A DNA stretch of 64,000 nt from Symbiodinium natans (Eukaryota > Sar > Dinophyceae > Suessiales > Symbiodiniaceae): assembly GCA_905221605.1 (NCBI GenBank), contig CAJNDS010002364.1, forward strand, positions 280,001 to 344,000. The letters run 5' to 3'. Below, piece after piece: positions 52,028 through 63,801 of the stretch. The notes below the pieces were generated by a model, which saw only the letters and a list, made by a program, of their open reading frames with translations, was not told the origin of the DNA and did no database searches. The translations under genes and the position numbers were made by a program. Numbering within the stretch: the stretch's first letter is position 1; every line of letters starts with the position of its first letter.

Positions 52028-55000
52028 AGCCCGATCATATGTTTACAGGCATGCCGGCTGGCAAAAGGGGGCTCTTAGCCGTCTTGTAGGTTATTTTCCG
52101 GTCCCTGTTTCTTTTGTAAGAGGCATTTGCCCTCATAAAGGCCTTGAAGCAAGACAACTAGGACCCAGAGTCGGCCCCCAATTCCCTTCCTGTTAGGGTG
52201 GTGGCTCCCTTTTTTCCAGTCCCTTTTAAACGAAAAAGGTGCACCCTTGTGGTTCTGGGCTACTCGTTGGTCTGGTATTTCTACGGCCCAAACTCCCAAA
52301 CTCTGCACCCCCAAAACACCCGGAAGCTTTCAAAGCCTCAAACCCCAAGCCCGTGAACCCTCAAACCCTAGTAACCCTCAACCCTAGTAGCTCTAAACCC
52401 TAAACCGAAATAGTAGCACTAGACCCAACACCCCACATGCCCCAAAGCCCTTCAAGCTGTAAGCTAGCCCTAAACCCTAAATCGTAGCCCTAAACCCTAA
52501 ACCCTAAATCGTAGCCCTAAGCCCTAAACCCTAAATCCTAAAAGCCCTTCAAGCTGTAAGCTCGCCACAGGTGCGAAGCAGGATGCCGCCATCAGAGACC
52601 GCCCCTCCGCTGCAAGCTGCTCCTTGAACCCCTTAAGAGCCAAGCCCGGGGTTTACGGTTTAGGGTTTAGGGCAGGGTTTAGGGTTTAGGGTTTAGAGTT
52701 TCGGGTTTCGGGTTTAGGGTTTAGGGTTTAGGGTTTAGGGTTACTGGTTACTAGGGTTTGGCGTTTTGGGTTTGGGGTTTGGGGTTTCGGGTTTAGGGTC
52801 ACCCTAAACCTTGGAATGGATCCGACTTAGGAACACCTGTTGAGATTGTGAACTTTCTTGAACTGCCCTCGCTCATGCTCACCCCGCGTCTTCCCAACAC
52901 AGGAGCCCAATCGCCCTAAACCCTAAACCCTAAACCCTAAACCCTAAACCCTAAATTGGGGCTGTTGGCAGCCCTAAGGCCGCAAGCGCTGAACGCCGAG
53001 CCCTCAAGCCCTCAAGCCCCCGAACCCCAAACCCACATGCATCCCTGCACCCTAAACGCACAACCCCAAGCCCTAAAAATTTAAACCCCAAAAACCCCCA
53101 CCCCAAAACCCCAACCCCAAAACCCTAATCCCCTCCAACCCTATAATCTATCCCCCAACCTCGGCTCAACCCCGAAAGGCTTGGGATCTTGCACAACCCT
53201 ACCTTAAACCCTAAGACCTAAGACCTAAAACCTACCGGACTGTACCCTGCACTGAGGAGAAGCAAGAGTCCAGGCAGCTTGTTTGTTGTTTTGGGTTTAG
53301 GGTTTAGGGTTTAGGGTTTAGGGTTTAGGGTGTAGGGTTTAGGGTTTAGGGTTTAGGGTTTAGTTAGGGTTTAGGCTTTAAGGTTTAGGGTTTAGGGTTT
53401 AGTTAGGGTTTAGGCTTTAAGGTTTAGGGTTTTGGGTTCTAGGTTTTAGGGTTTTAGGTTTTACGGTACAGGGTCCTATGCAGGAAGGTGATTCGAGTTG
53501 TTTACTCCAGGGGCAATGCAGAAGCAAGTCGAGCAAAACTTGGACCCATCGAACCTCTTGCACCTTGGGATGTTGGGTAGCTCATGTTGAGTGAGTCCAC
53601 CCCTCAATAGGAGACGGGTTTGATTTGTAGGCCCAGCAACTATCGCCAGAGAAAGCCCTAAACCCCTCAACACCCAAATACCTAATACCCCTAAACCCCA
53701 AACCCTTAACCCTCAACCCTAAACCCAACTTCATAAACCCTCAGCCCTGATCCGTCCTGATACGCTCATATGCTTGGAGGTTTATGGTTACTTACTAACC
53801 CAGTGATAACTGTACTCATAACCCAACTCTAACCATATTTGGGCACTTAAGGAGCTTGTAAGTGGGTTATAAGTACAGGCATAATTGGGTTACAAGTACT
53901 ATGAACATACCCCTAAACACCTAAACCCTCAAACCCCAAAGCCCTAAACCCTAAACTCCTATAAGCACCATGTACCTCCAAGTACCCCTAAACCCTAAAC
54001 CCTAAACCCTAAACCCTAAACCCTAAACCCTAAACCCTAAACCCTAAACCCTAAACCCTAAACCTTAAACCCTAAACCCTAAACCCTAAACCCTAGCAAG
54101 CGCCAGGTGACCTTCCCCTCCGCACCACTCCGCAGTCGACTCTGAGTCGCTTCGGCGGAGATCTCAGATCGCCCTGGGGTTTCGGGGCTTACAGCTGCTG
54201 GTTTAGTAGCCCGAAACCCTAAACCCTAAACCCTAAACCCTAAACCCTAAACCCTAAAGCCTAACCCTAAACCAGGTGAGGTTAGGGTTTAGCGCGTGAA
54301 GGGTCGGGAATCCCCCACCCACCCCCCCCCCCCTACGGCACCCTCCAAGAAAAACCACTGCATAAGCCCTAAGTCTCAGGAGCTTCGGCGGGCAGAAGAT
54401 CCCTAAACTCTCAGCCGATACCTTCCGTTACTCGTGGGCTCCCCTACTACCCCTCCCCCCTAAACCCTAGCCCCCTAAGCCCCCCTAAGACCCTTAAAAT
54501 CTCTAAAACCCTAAAAGCCCCCCAAAACCCCTGAAACCTCTACAAACCCCCCAAACCCCTTAAAACCCCCTAAACCCCCTAAACCCCCCTCAAACCCCCT
54601 AAACCCCCTAAACCCCCCTAAACCCCCTAAAACGCCTAAAACCCCTAAACCCCCTAAAAACCCCTAAAACCCCTAAACCCCCCTAAACCCCCAAAACAGA
54701 CCTACAGAGCCCATCCTTGATCTCCACCGAGCCCAACTTTTCCAAGCGACTTCCCCTTTTCGCGGCACCGGTGGCCAAGCGGCCCTACACTTTAGGTTTA
54801 GGGTTTAGGGTTTAGGGTCTAGGGTTGCCTCAGGGGCGATGGGCATGAAGTTGGTTTTCTTGGAGCACCGCATTGGTGGCCTTTGATCTGGGTTTCCAAA
54901 CATTCGGTGCCCGTAATACCCCCCCAAACATACCAGAGCCCTGCCTAAACGGCCCCAAAAGGGGACCCTAAACTCTGAACCCTGAACCCTAAGCCCTAAA

Positions 55001-57240
55001 CCCCGAACTTTTAGCGGCCAGTTACCCGGGCTTGGGAGACACATGTTCCCCCCCCGCCACCCGCTCCATGCCTACCATCCTCTGAGCCTGAAAACCCTAA
55101 ACACCCGCTAGTCCCTTGAGGCGTTCATGCTTTTTCCTGCTTCGTTAAATCCTAAAGTAACCAACCCTAAACCCTAAACCATAAACCCTAAACCCTAAAC
55201 CCTAAACCGAAAGTGTCCTTATCACAGTATGGTGACTGGGCTGCCAAGTCCTTCAGGGGAGTCCCTCCAATCCTTAAGCGCAATACCATGCTTACGTCTC
55301 GGCCGCTCAGCCGCCCGCTGAGAGACAGGCAAGTCCTTAGGGCTACCGTTTGCTTAAGAACCCCCCCCCCCAAAAAAAAAAAAAGATAAGCAAAACCTTC
55401 TTCGCTATAAGGGTAATCAGGGCATTGTTTTTTGCACCTTCTTCCCTATAAGGGTTATAGGGGGAGTATTACCTTGTGTTTTTTCGGGGGGGGTTCTTAA
55501 GCAGTAGGTAGCAGAGATGGCAAGGGCCAATTTTAAGACCCGATGCGCCGTGGTCCGGGTGTGGTTGAGCCAAGTGGCTCAGGGCTCCCGTGCGCGTGTC
55601 ATCCCGAGCCGAAAATCTTCAAAAAGGTGACTCCGAGCAACCCTAAACGGTCCCTTCACCTCAATAATACGGAAACACAAGTCCCACCCCAGAACCCTTA
55701 AATCAGCCTAGCAACCCCCTAATTGGCTGTTGACTCCTCCTTGCAACCTTAAAACCCTAAAACCCAAAAGCAGAAACTAGAAGCCTCACGGGCTCAATCC
55801 TACGGCCCAACTCTTCGGGAAGATACATGGTCCCTTAGTATGGTCCCTGATTTGGAAACACCTATATACCCCTTATATTCCATATAAAACCCAAGGGCCC
55901 ATATTTCTGAACCCTGTCAAGAAGGTAAGTGTCCATATTTGGGACCATGCAACTTCCCTTAGACCAAAGTACGCCCTGGTCCCATCAAAGGACCCCATTG
56001 GGCCCCAAAAGTCTTTTGACATACGCGGATGCGACCGTCCAGTCCTCCACGGCGAAGCTGGAGGGCTTCAGGGCTTCTAGGCTTCTACGGTGTCGAGATT
56101 TTCCGGGTTTGAGGGTTCAAGGGATTTAGGATTCAAGGGTTTCGGGTTTGGGGTTCAAGGGTTTTAGGGTTTCGGGCTTAGGCTTCTAGGGTTTAGGGTT
56201 CAAGGGTTTTAGGGTTCTAGGGTTTCAGGCCTTCGCGGGGTTTCGGACTGTTAGGGCGTTTGGGTTTAGGGTCTAATGCTTAGACTATTAGAGCTTCTTG
56301 CCGCACAGGGAGGACGGACGGAGACTCCTCCTCGTGAAAGTTGGCATGTGAAGCATGCCAGATAGCCAGCGGAAGTCCTGCAGTCTCTTGGGGTAGTTTC
56401 ATGGTCCCTTAGTAAGGGCTCTTACAAGGGTACCCCTTATATACCCCTTATATACCCTATACAGATTAGGGACCGTTACATCAGAACCGTGTAATTCAGG
56501 GAGGTAAGGAACCATATTAATATTAGGGGCCCATACAAATACCTTTAGAAAGCCTCACCCGAAGCTCTAAACCGTCTAAACCCTAAACCTAAACCCCAAG
56601 ACTTAAGAGAAAAGGGACCACATAAAAGGGACCATGAAACACCCCTGAGACAGTCGCCTCAAGACGTCGATTAGACGTGGCCCGAACCAGACAAGCCCTC
56701 GACTACGAAGCCCCCGGACACTTGAACGCATGCCACCTTCAGCCCTACACGTTTAGGGTTTAGGGTTTAGGGTTTAGGGTTTAGGGTTTAGGGTTTAGGG
56801 TTTAGGGTTTAGGGGCCCGAAACCCAACAGGTTGTTCTGTCCTACCGAAGACAAGGGGGGCGTTGGCCTGGATGCAGACAGGTCTGCGAGGTTTCGCAGC
56901 AAGGGCGCGGGCGTCGAAGCCCAAAACAAGCTTGCCCGGAGCTCTTCATGGTGGGTTTAGGGTTTAGGGTTTAGGGTTTAGGGTTTAGGGTTTAGGGTTT
57001 AGGGTTTAGGGGTTTAGGGTTTAGGGTTTAGGGTTTAGGGTTCAGGACCTCGTTGAAGCCTCGCTTTGGGAAGGAACTTTAGGAAGCCGAGACCCTAAAG
57101 CCCGAACCCAGTTCAGGGTTCAGGGTTTAGGGTTTAGGGTTTAGGGTTCAGGGTTTAGGGGTTTAGATGTCAACCCAGACGCCTTGTCAGGTGCAGGTCC
57201 AGCCGATGCCACAAAAGCCGGTGCGCCGACTTAAAACTCA
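52028..57240 (+). CDS. Cluster of exon-like blocks, one or more genes
   Basis: Blocks with AG starts: 52116-52158 (AFALIKALKQDN, ending at a family K element 52158-52270), about 52810-52920 (TPVEIVNFLELPSLMLTPR), 53478-53578 (KVIRVVYSRGNAEASRAKLG), 54697-54789 (SPSLISTEPNFSKRLPLFAA), 55249-55332, 55518-55629, 55780-55823, 56655-56750, 56836-56950 (VVLSYRRQGGRWPGCRQVCE), 57047-57105 (DLVEASLWEGTLGSRDPKA) and 57176-57236 (VNPDALSGAGPADATKAG, TAA). Several end exactly at introner ends. Joins were not established, and several blocks are open in two frames. Confidence 0.3.
55249..55629 (+). CDS. Two blocks separated by a family C introner
   Basis: 55249-55332 (SFRGVPPILKRNTMLTSRPL, then DRQVLR) starts at a family A right end. 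The family C element 55333-55515 follows, beginning GC (GCTACCG) and ending AG. 55518-55629 then reads MARANFKTRCAVVRVWLSQV and a basic tail to TGA. With a phase-0 GC donor the two join in frame. Strongly basic product; family unknown. Confidence 0.4.
55824..55950. mobile_element. Family E element
   Basis: TACATGGTCCCTTAG ... GGGACCATGCA. Family E ends are ACATGGTCCC and its complement. Other copies: 23760-23873, 61479-61597 (perfect 11-bp ends) and 56396-56640. Confidence 0.7.
56396..56640. mobile_element. Family E element, perfect 13-bp inverted ends
   Basis: GTTTCATGGTCCC (56396-56408) and GGGACCATGAAAC (56628-56640). The left end begins GT. The exon-like PAEVLQSLG (56366-56392) ends next to it. 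Confidence 0.8.
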
Positions 57241-57956
57241 GGGTTTTCAGTGTTTTGGTGGCCCTAGGGTTTAGGGTTTTTTTTTGGTTTTTAAGGTTAT
57301 TCAGGGTTTTGGTGGCCGTAGGGTTTAGGGTTTTTTCGGGTTGTTAGGGTTTTGAGGCTTTTGAGGGTTTTGTTGGTTAGGGTCTTCGGGTTTCAGGGTT
57401 GAAGCCCTAAAGCCGAAACCTTAGGGCTTTATGCTGCAGTTCTACAAACCCTAAACCCTAAACCCTAAACCCTAAACCCTAAACCCTAAACCCTAAACCC
57501 TAAACCCTAAACCCTAAACCCTACAATAGATGCCTTGGAAAAAGATCGCCGACCTCCGAGCTTTGTCATTGCTTGCGGGTTCACGGGTCGCGAAATATCG
57601 GTAGGGCTTGAAGCAGGCCACCCTGAAACCCTAAACCCTAAACCCTGAAACCCTAAACCCGGAACTAGGAAACCCCGAAACTTGTGAGGCGTACAGTTCC
57701 CTCACCTCCCATGTTCCCCCCCCCCCCTCAAGTCCCTGCAGTCCCTAGATCCCAAAACGCCGAATCTCCAAGACCCCAGAAGACCCCTGCAGGTAAGCCA
57801 AACCCTACACTCTAACCCAGCCTGGGCGACGGTTTAGGGGTTTAGGGGTTTAGGGGTTTGGGGGTTTAGGGGGTTTAGGGGGTTTAGGGGGTTTCGAGGT
57901 TTTAGGGGGTTTAGGGGGTGAGGGTTTAGGGTTTCGGGTTTAGGGTTTGGGGAGAG

Positions 57957-58385
57957 GATACATGGTGAAAATCGATCTCGATGACGTCACCAAATCGACA
58001 TGTCTTCAAAGCAGGAGCATTCACCGCTGTTGGAGAAGTAGTTCAACAAAAACGCAAGGCACCTCGATGGGGAATCAGATTGCACCGGTGCTTGCGACCT
58101 TCGCGATAGACGTGAATAGGGCGCCTGGCCACATCCACGATATGAAGGAGCAGTTCGCCAGCTCTCCATGACGAAAGGCCTGCCCGGAGCCCGAGACCAG
58201 CAAACCAACCGCAGCCAAAGAACCGAAGCCTGCTGCCAAGAAAGCCCAAAAGCGCAAAGAACAAGGCAGCAAACCATGAGGAGGTTCCGCACCACATGAG
58301 CCCAATGAGTCAGCTGAGCCCAAAGGGGCCAACCGACGATGCCCCCCCAGAAGAGCACTGGAAGTGTCGATCGTCGAGCTACCCC
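57957..58385 (+). pseudogene. Reverse-transcriptase relic of a retroelement
   Basis: VKIDLDDVTK resembles the catalytic-Asp motif A, and QGTSMGNQIAPVLATFAI is a good match to motif B of reverse transcriptases (QGxxxGxxxSPxL). The DNA between them reads better in another frame (GAFTAVGEVVQQKRK), so at least one frameshift is present. Downstream, 58180-58385 switches frame between ACPEPETSKPTAAKEPKP and HMSPMSQLSPKGPTDDAPPE. No YxDD motif C and no intact ORF: a degenerate fragment, on the + strand, flanked by telomeric repeats. Confidence 0.55.
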
Positions 58386-58787
58386 TTAACACCTAAACCC
58401 TAAAAGCATGAAGCCCCCTAAACCCTAAACCCTAAAACCCAAAAACCCTAAACCTTGAACCCTAGGCCGCCCTAAAACCCTAAAAACCCGCAGCCCTACA
58501 AAGCCTAAAACCCTAAAAGACACACAAAGCCTAAACCAGCCTAAACCCGCTAAGCCCTAAAACCCCTAAACGAGGTCCTCCCCCCAAGCAAGAACCGAAC
58601 CATGGTTTAGGGTTTAGGGTTTAGGGTTTAGGGTTTAGGGTTGAGGGTTTTGCTTTTTTTGCACCGAAAACCTAAATCCGCAAGCTTTGAATCTCCAAGT
58701 CCTAGACCCCAAACCCCTAAACCCCCTACACCCTAACCCCTGAGCCCTAACTATCCCTAAACCCGAAACGCTGAAGCCCCCAGGTCG

Positions 58788-61700
58788 TGTACCGAAGCCC
58801 AATTCCTGTGCAGTCTCCGGCGGGGCCGTTGCCTCAGGAGATCATGGTGGAACTCTCAAACCCCCAAGGCCTACTTGGGGCGTCATGGTACTTAATACCC
58901 TATAAGGCGTATTCATCGGGGTCTTGAACGGGACCATGTAACTACCCTAAGAGCTTCCTTGCCTTGTAGAAACATAGTCTTTACTTCGAGGTTCATGGTA
59001 CTTAATTACCCACTTTTTTACTGTAGGTATAGCCCCCATGCGTGCGCCACATTAGGGCACTTAAGGGGCTTATAAGTGGGATATAAGTACAAGTGAAACT
59101 GGATGATAGGCACTATGAACATGCCCCTTAACCACTCGAGCCCTAACCTTAATCCCCTAAAACACCTAAACACCCTAAACCCCTAAACACCCTAAACCCC
59201 AACCCTAAACCCCCAAAACTCCTAACCACCCTGGGCTAAAGAAGGACATCAAGGAATACAGCGGGGGTTTAGGATTTAGGGCTTAGGGGCTTAAGAGCTT
59301 CAGGTTTAGGGTTAGGGTTTAGGTTTGTTGGGGTGGCGGGCAGTTTCTATACGTATCAGATGTTGCGGCACGTGCGCTTGTCTTCTGGCGTACGCAGATG
59401 CCAGGGTCATGCAGCAGCCTGGAGAATTGCCAGTCATGTCCGCTTGAAGGCACAACATTTACCCTAAACCCCTAAACCCCTAAACCCCTAAACTGACCCT
59501 AAACCCCTAAACCCCTAAACCCTTAACCCTTAACCCTTAACCCTTAAACCCTAAACCCTAAACCCTAGGGTTAGGATTTTGTGCTTCTAACGCTCAACGA
59601 GCGTGAGCATTTTAGGCGCTGCCCGAGGCTCGGGCGAAGCAGCACCGTGCCGGTCATACGGAATCCGCAGGCAGCCCGGGATGAGGGCTTTAGGGGGTTT
59701 AGGGCTAGGGTTTAGGGTTTAGGGTTTAGGGTTTAGGGTTTAGGGTTTAGGGTTTAGGGTTTAGGGTTTAGGGTTTAGGGTTTAGGGTTTAGGGTTTAGG
59801 GTTTAGGGTTTCGGGCTAGGCGTTAGGGGTTTTAGTGGCCTAGGGTTTAGGGCCTCGGGCTTTAGAGGTTTTAGGAGTTTGGGTTTTAGGGTTATAGGGG
59901 CTTTAGGGCGTTTGGAGGTTTTAGGGGTTTTGTGGGGCTTTGGGGGCTTTAGGGGTTTTAGGGATTTCGGGGGCGTTGGGGGCTTTAGGGGCTTTAGGGC
60001 TTTAGGGTTTTTTGGGCTTTAGGGGCTTTCGGGGGTTTAGGGGTTTTAGGGGTTCAGGGCTTTAGGAGGCTTAGAGGTTTTAGGGTTTTAGGGGTTTTAG
60101 GGGCTCGAAAGCTCCAGTTCGCAATCCTGATACTGATGAAATGGGCTCACTTCCACATCGTTGTCATGGTTTTGGGTTCAGGCCTAAGGTTTTGGGGGGG
60201 AGGGAGGTGGGTTCAAGTATGCTACATCAGGGCTGAAGATGTATGGTTTAGAATAAGGGTTTAGAACTTAGGATTCAGGGTGAACCCTCACCCCTAAACG
60301 CTAAGCCTTATTTTCCAGGTTTAGGGACTCCCCCTTCCCCCCACTCCCCCCACTCCCCGACTCCCCCACCCACTCCCCCCCCACTCCCCCCCCACGCCCC
60401 CCACTCCCCCACTCCCCCACTCCCCCCAGTTGCGGCACGTAGGAGCCTTAGAAGTATCCCGTCTGTGTAGGGCTCAGTGGCTTCGGGTTTGAGTGTAGAG
60501 TCTAGAGCTTTAGGTTGAAGAGCTTAGGGTCCGGGAGTTTAGGGTGTGGGGGTTTAAGGGTTCTTGGTAGCCCAATGGTAACCTTTACCCTCTGTTTGGT
60601 CCTGAAGATTCCTTGTCAAGTAGCCCCCAAAAAGGATACCCTTGTTAGAAGATGGTTTCTGGGCTACCAAGTATTCCTAAACCCTAAAACTTAAATCCGT
60701 AACCCTAGACCCTAAACCCTTGTTATAAGATGGTTTCAGGGCTACAAAGGGTTCAGGAGTAGCTACACCCTAAACCCTAAACCCTAAACCCTAAACCCTA
60801 AACCCTAAACCCTAAACCGGGCTATGAAGGGTTCAGGAGTTCTTTCGGAGCTGTTCAGGAGAAGAAGTCGATCGACACCATCACGGAGCTTTTGAAGGAT
60901 CCTCTGAATCTACTGGCTGCTTGAGAACCCCCACCACTTAGGGTTTAGAGTTTAGGGTAGATTCTTCCTTTTTATCTTTATGTTTTTTTTTTTTGGGGGG
61001 GGGGTTCTTAAGCAATTGGTAGCAATCTGGGCATCGTCGTACACGAAGTTGTAGGTAAGAAAAGCCTAGGGCTTCATAGCATAGCTTGGAATTCGGAAAC
61101 TTCCAGCAGGTTTCCAATCTTTTTTTAATGGTGTTGCTCACCCATGGCATGTTTGATCGGGGCCGCCCTTGTCTTTAGGAACGAGAATCCAAAAGTGAAT
61201 GAGCTGCTGGGAATGGCCCTACTACCTTAAACCAAAGAGCGTGCATACGGTTTACAAACATACGGGTACCCCTTGTTTTCCCCAAATAGAAAAGCAGCCC
61301 CTTAAAGAAGTCCCCAAAAAGGGTGCCCTTGTCCCCCATATAGCTGCCCACACGCATTCCTCCACAACACTCCTCGCAACCTGTACTACGTCCATAGCGT
61401 TATGCAAGCTCGGGAGTGCTTGATGGGCCCGGAACTCCAGTGTAGGGTTTTGGGGTTTTGGGCGTCTCTAAGGGTATTTACATGGTCCCTTCAAAATTGT
61501 GCCTTGCCTCCTTTAAGGGGTTCTGAAGTATGGGCCCTTAGGTTGTATAGGGCATCGAGGGGGTATTTAAGGGATGCCCAGTTAAAGGGACCATGTAGTG
61601 ACCCTTAAGAGCTTCCTTGCCTTGTGGAAACATAGTCTTTACTTGGAGGTTCATGGTACTTAATTACCCAATTATCACTGCCCTTATAACCCAAGTATAC

Positions 61701-62340
61701 CTACATTAGAGCACTTTAGAGGCTTATTATAAGTGGGCTCTAAGTACAGCTATGATTGGGTTTTAAATAAGTAGACCTAAACCCTAACTAAACCCTAAGC
61801 CCCTAAACCCTAAGCCCGAAACCCGAAATGTAAGAGGGTAGGGGGGGGTAGGGGGGAAGCCCAAACAGGGCCAAAAGAGCCCTAGGCCCGCGAAAACGCC
61901 TATGGTCCACGAGTTTACGCGGTGTGGGTGGCCCTTCCTCCACTGGAAAAGCTGGCGGGGTACCCCCCCCCCCCCCCCCCCCCCCCCGCGTTTTGGAGGG
62001 GTAAGGAAGGAAAGAGGGAGGTTTCCACTCCTTTTCCCATCCAACACGCCGCCAGGGTCGGCGGACCCTAAGCCCTAAACCCTAAGCCCTAAACCCGAAA
62101 CCCTAAACCCTAACCCTATGCTTTAGCCTTTCCATCCCGTGGTTCTTGCGGAAAGAAGCATCAGACTGCCATTATTATCGTTATTATCTTTATTACTATT
62201 GGGGAGGTTTAGGGTTTAGGGTTTAGGGCTTAGGGCTTAGGGCTTAGGGTTTAGGGCCCTGCGGTTGAAATCCGCCCCCAGTTGCTGGGAAACGGTCGGG
62301 CTTTCCGGTTCCAGAATTTTCCTGCAAAGGCCCCTTTGGG
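58788..62340 (+). CDS. Cluster of exon-like blocks; one resembles an NHL-type repeat
   Basis: 58788-58877 (VVYRSPIPVQSPAGPLPQEI), 59235-59260, 59352-59462 (FLYVSDVAARALVFWRTQ, similar to an NHL propeller strand LYVSDxxxxRVLVF), 59616-59682, 60112-60170 (hydrophobic, LQFAILILMKWAHFHIVVMV), 60842-60905 plus 61023-61059 (EKKSIDTITELLKD-PLNLGIVVHEVV, joined by removing a family C element), about 61345-61442 (RNLYYVHSVMQARECLMGPE) and 62258-62336. Gene limits unknown; the 60.8-61.06 kb join is the firmest. Confidence 0.33.
60563..60671. mobile_element. Family A element, complete
   Basis: CTTGGTAGCCCAATGGTAACC ... GGTTTCTGGGCTACCAAG, 109 bp; the end 20 bases pair almost fully. A right-end fragment follows at 60718-60748. 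Confidence 0.85.
60739..60840. repeat. CCCTAAA block flanked by 22-bp direct repeats
   Basis: GGGCTACAAAGGGTTCAGGAGT at 60739-60760 recurs at 60819-60840 with two mismatches; between them are eight CCCTAAA units. The right copy continues into coding-like sequence. Confidence 0.75.
60906..61022. mobile_element. Family C introner with 5-bp target-site duplication
   Basis: AATCT lies at 60907-60911, before the left end (TACTGGCTGCTTGAGAACCCCC), and at 61024-61028, after the right end (GGGGTTCTTAAGCAATTGGTAG). Splicing from GA at 60906 to AG at 61021-61022 restores one continuous frame, DPLNLGIVVHEVV. Confidence 0.7.
61967..61987. repeat. Poly-C run
   Basis: A C-run of about 25 bases in gene-free sequence between 61775 and 62200. 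Longer homopolymers of the same kind are G-runs at 37157-37178, 37280-37301 and 62849-62895 and a T-run plus G-run at 45010-45045. Confidence 0.9.
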
Positions 62341-62758
62341 GAGGTGTTCGTTTTAGCTCTACCTATATACAGTCCCATCTTGGTCCATTTTGGTGAGATT
62401 TTCGGATGCCCTAAGCCCTTCCTTAAACCCAAAAAGCCTGAAAGCAACTTAAGCCGTAAACCCTTGAACCTGCCCAAAACCCTAAAACCATTAACCCCTA
62501 AACCCTGAAACACAAAACCTTAAACCCGAAAACCCTAAACCCTAGAAACCTAAACCCTAGAACAACCTGCCTTAAACCCCTAGGCACTTAAACTCTGAGT
62601 CCTGAAGTCCTGAAACCCTCGAAGCCCTGAACCCTAAACCCCCTAAGCCCTGAAACCCCCAAACCCTAAACCCTAAACCCTAAACCCTAAACCCTAAACC
62701 CTGAACCCTAAACCCTAAACCCTAAACCCTAAACCCCACCCCCAAAGCCCTGCAGCAG

Positions 62759-62853
62759 GACCGCAGTGTGCTCAAGAGGGCAGTGGTCCAGTGCTTCAAG
62801 CGCGGCGCGGCTTTGATTCTGAGGGCTGTTTTTGGCGGGGTTGGGGGGGGGGC

Positions 62854-62897
<44 letters not shown>

Positions 62898-63801
62898 TGG
62901 GGTTTGGGGTTTGGGGTTTAGGGTTTAGGGTTTAGGGTTTGGGTTTAGGGTTTAGGGTTTAGGGTTTAGGGGGTGGGGTGTTCGGCTTTACGGCTTCGGG
63001 GTTTGCGGATTACGATTCCCTTGTTTGTAGGGAGGGATTTGGCAGAGCTTGCTTGGGTCATGGAAGACAGGGCTTTTCAGAGCCAAAATGCAGACCACTC
63101 TACTGGGACTTTCTCTTCTTACATACTCAACCCTAAGCCCAAAACCCTTAGCCCTAAACCCTCAACCGACACACCCAAACCCTTGAGGGGGGTGGGGGGG
63201 GGGTGGGGGGGGAGCGGGGGGGTGCGGCTGAAGGATGAGGATCCGTGTGGGTGGCATCACCAAGGCCTACGAGCCCCCTTGTGACATCCGCCGGAGCTGA
63301 AACTCCGAACCCTTCAGGGTTTCGGGTTCAGGGTCTAGGGTTCAGGGTTCAGGGTTCAGGGTTCAGGGTTTAGGGTTTAGGGTTTAGGGTTTAGGGTTTA
63401 GGGTTTAGGGTTTAGGGTTTAGGGTTTAGGGTTTGGCTCGCAGAGGTGTGGAGGATGAGGACGACGCCGTGGACTGCGAGGGCCTGCTGCAAGTTTGCCA
63501 GGCGGGGGGGTTTCCCGCGTCTGACACTTCGGGGTTCATGGGCGCCTATACTTGGAGGGTTTAGGGTTTAGAGTTTAGGGTTTAGGGTTTAGGGTTTAGG
63601 GTTATAACCCCAGCTATATCCGTACTTCTACAAGCCGCCTAAGTTCCCCAAGTAGGTTATAAGTAGACTTAAACTTGGGCCTACAAGTGTAAATGAACCT
63701 CCAAGCAGGTGCTGGGAATGTCTGACGAGAGACTGCGGGATGTTCTTAAGCGGTTTGATCGATCGACCTGCCGATTTAACCGCTCGCGCACGGTACTTGT
63801 T
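62759..63801 (+). CDS. Last exon-like cluster, possibly one gene running off the window
   Basis: 62759-62820 (DRSVLKRAVVQCFKRGAALI), about 63033-63130 (RDLAELAWVMEDRAFQSQNA; open in three frames), 63233-63300 (MRIRVGGITKAYEPPCDIRR, TGA), 63442-63549 (GVEDEDDAVDCEGLLQVCQA), then a family B element, then 63709-63801 (VLGMSDERLRDVLKRFDRST, TAA unless spliced). More exon-like sequence at 63827-63860 has AG and GT borders. The acidic block and the LRDVLKRFDRS helix would suit an EF-hand or calpain-like regulator, but no complete motif is present. Confidence 0.33.
63298..63435. repeat. TTCAGGG to TTTAGGG gradient array
   Basis: Starts as TTCAGGG units and becomes perfect TTTAGGG toward the right, ending just before the acceptor region of an exon-like block (GGCTCGCAG at 63441). 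Similar gradients occur at 4800-4880. Confidence 0.85.

Noticed and set aside
61784-62047. Minus-strand frame at 61784-62047
   Set aside because: Crosses a 25-base homopolymer and telomeric units; no coding evidence.
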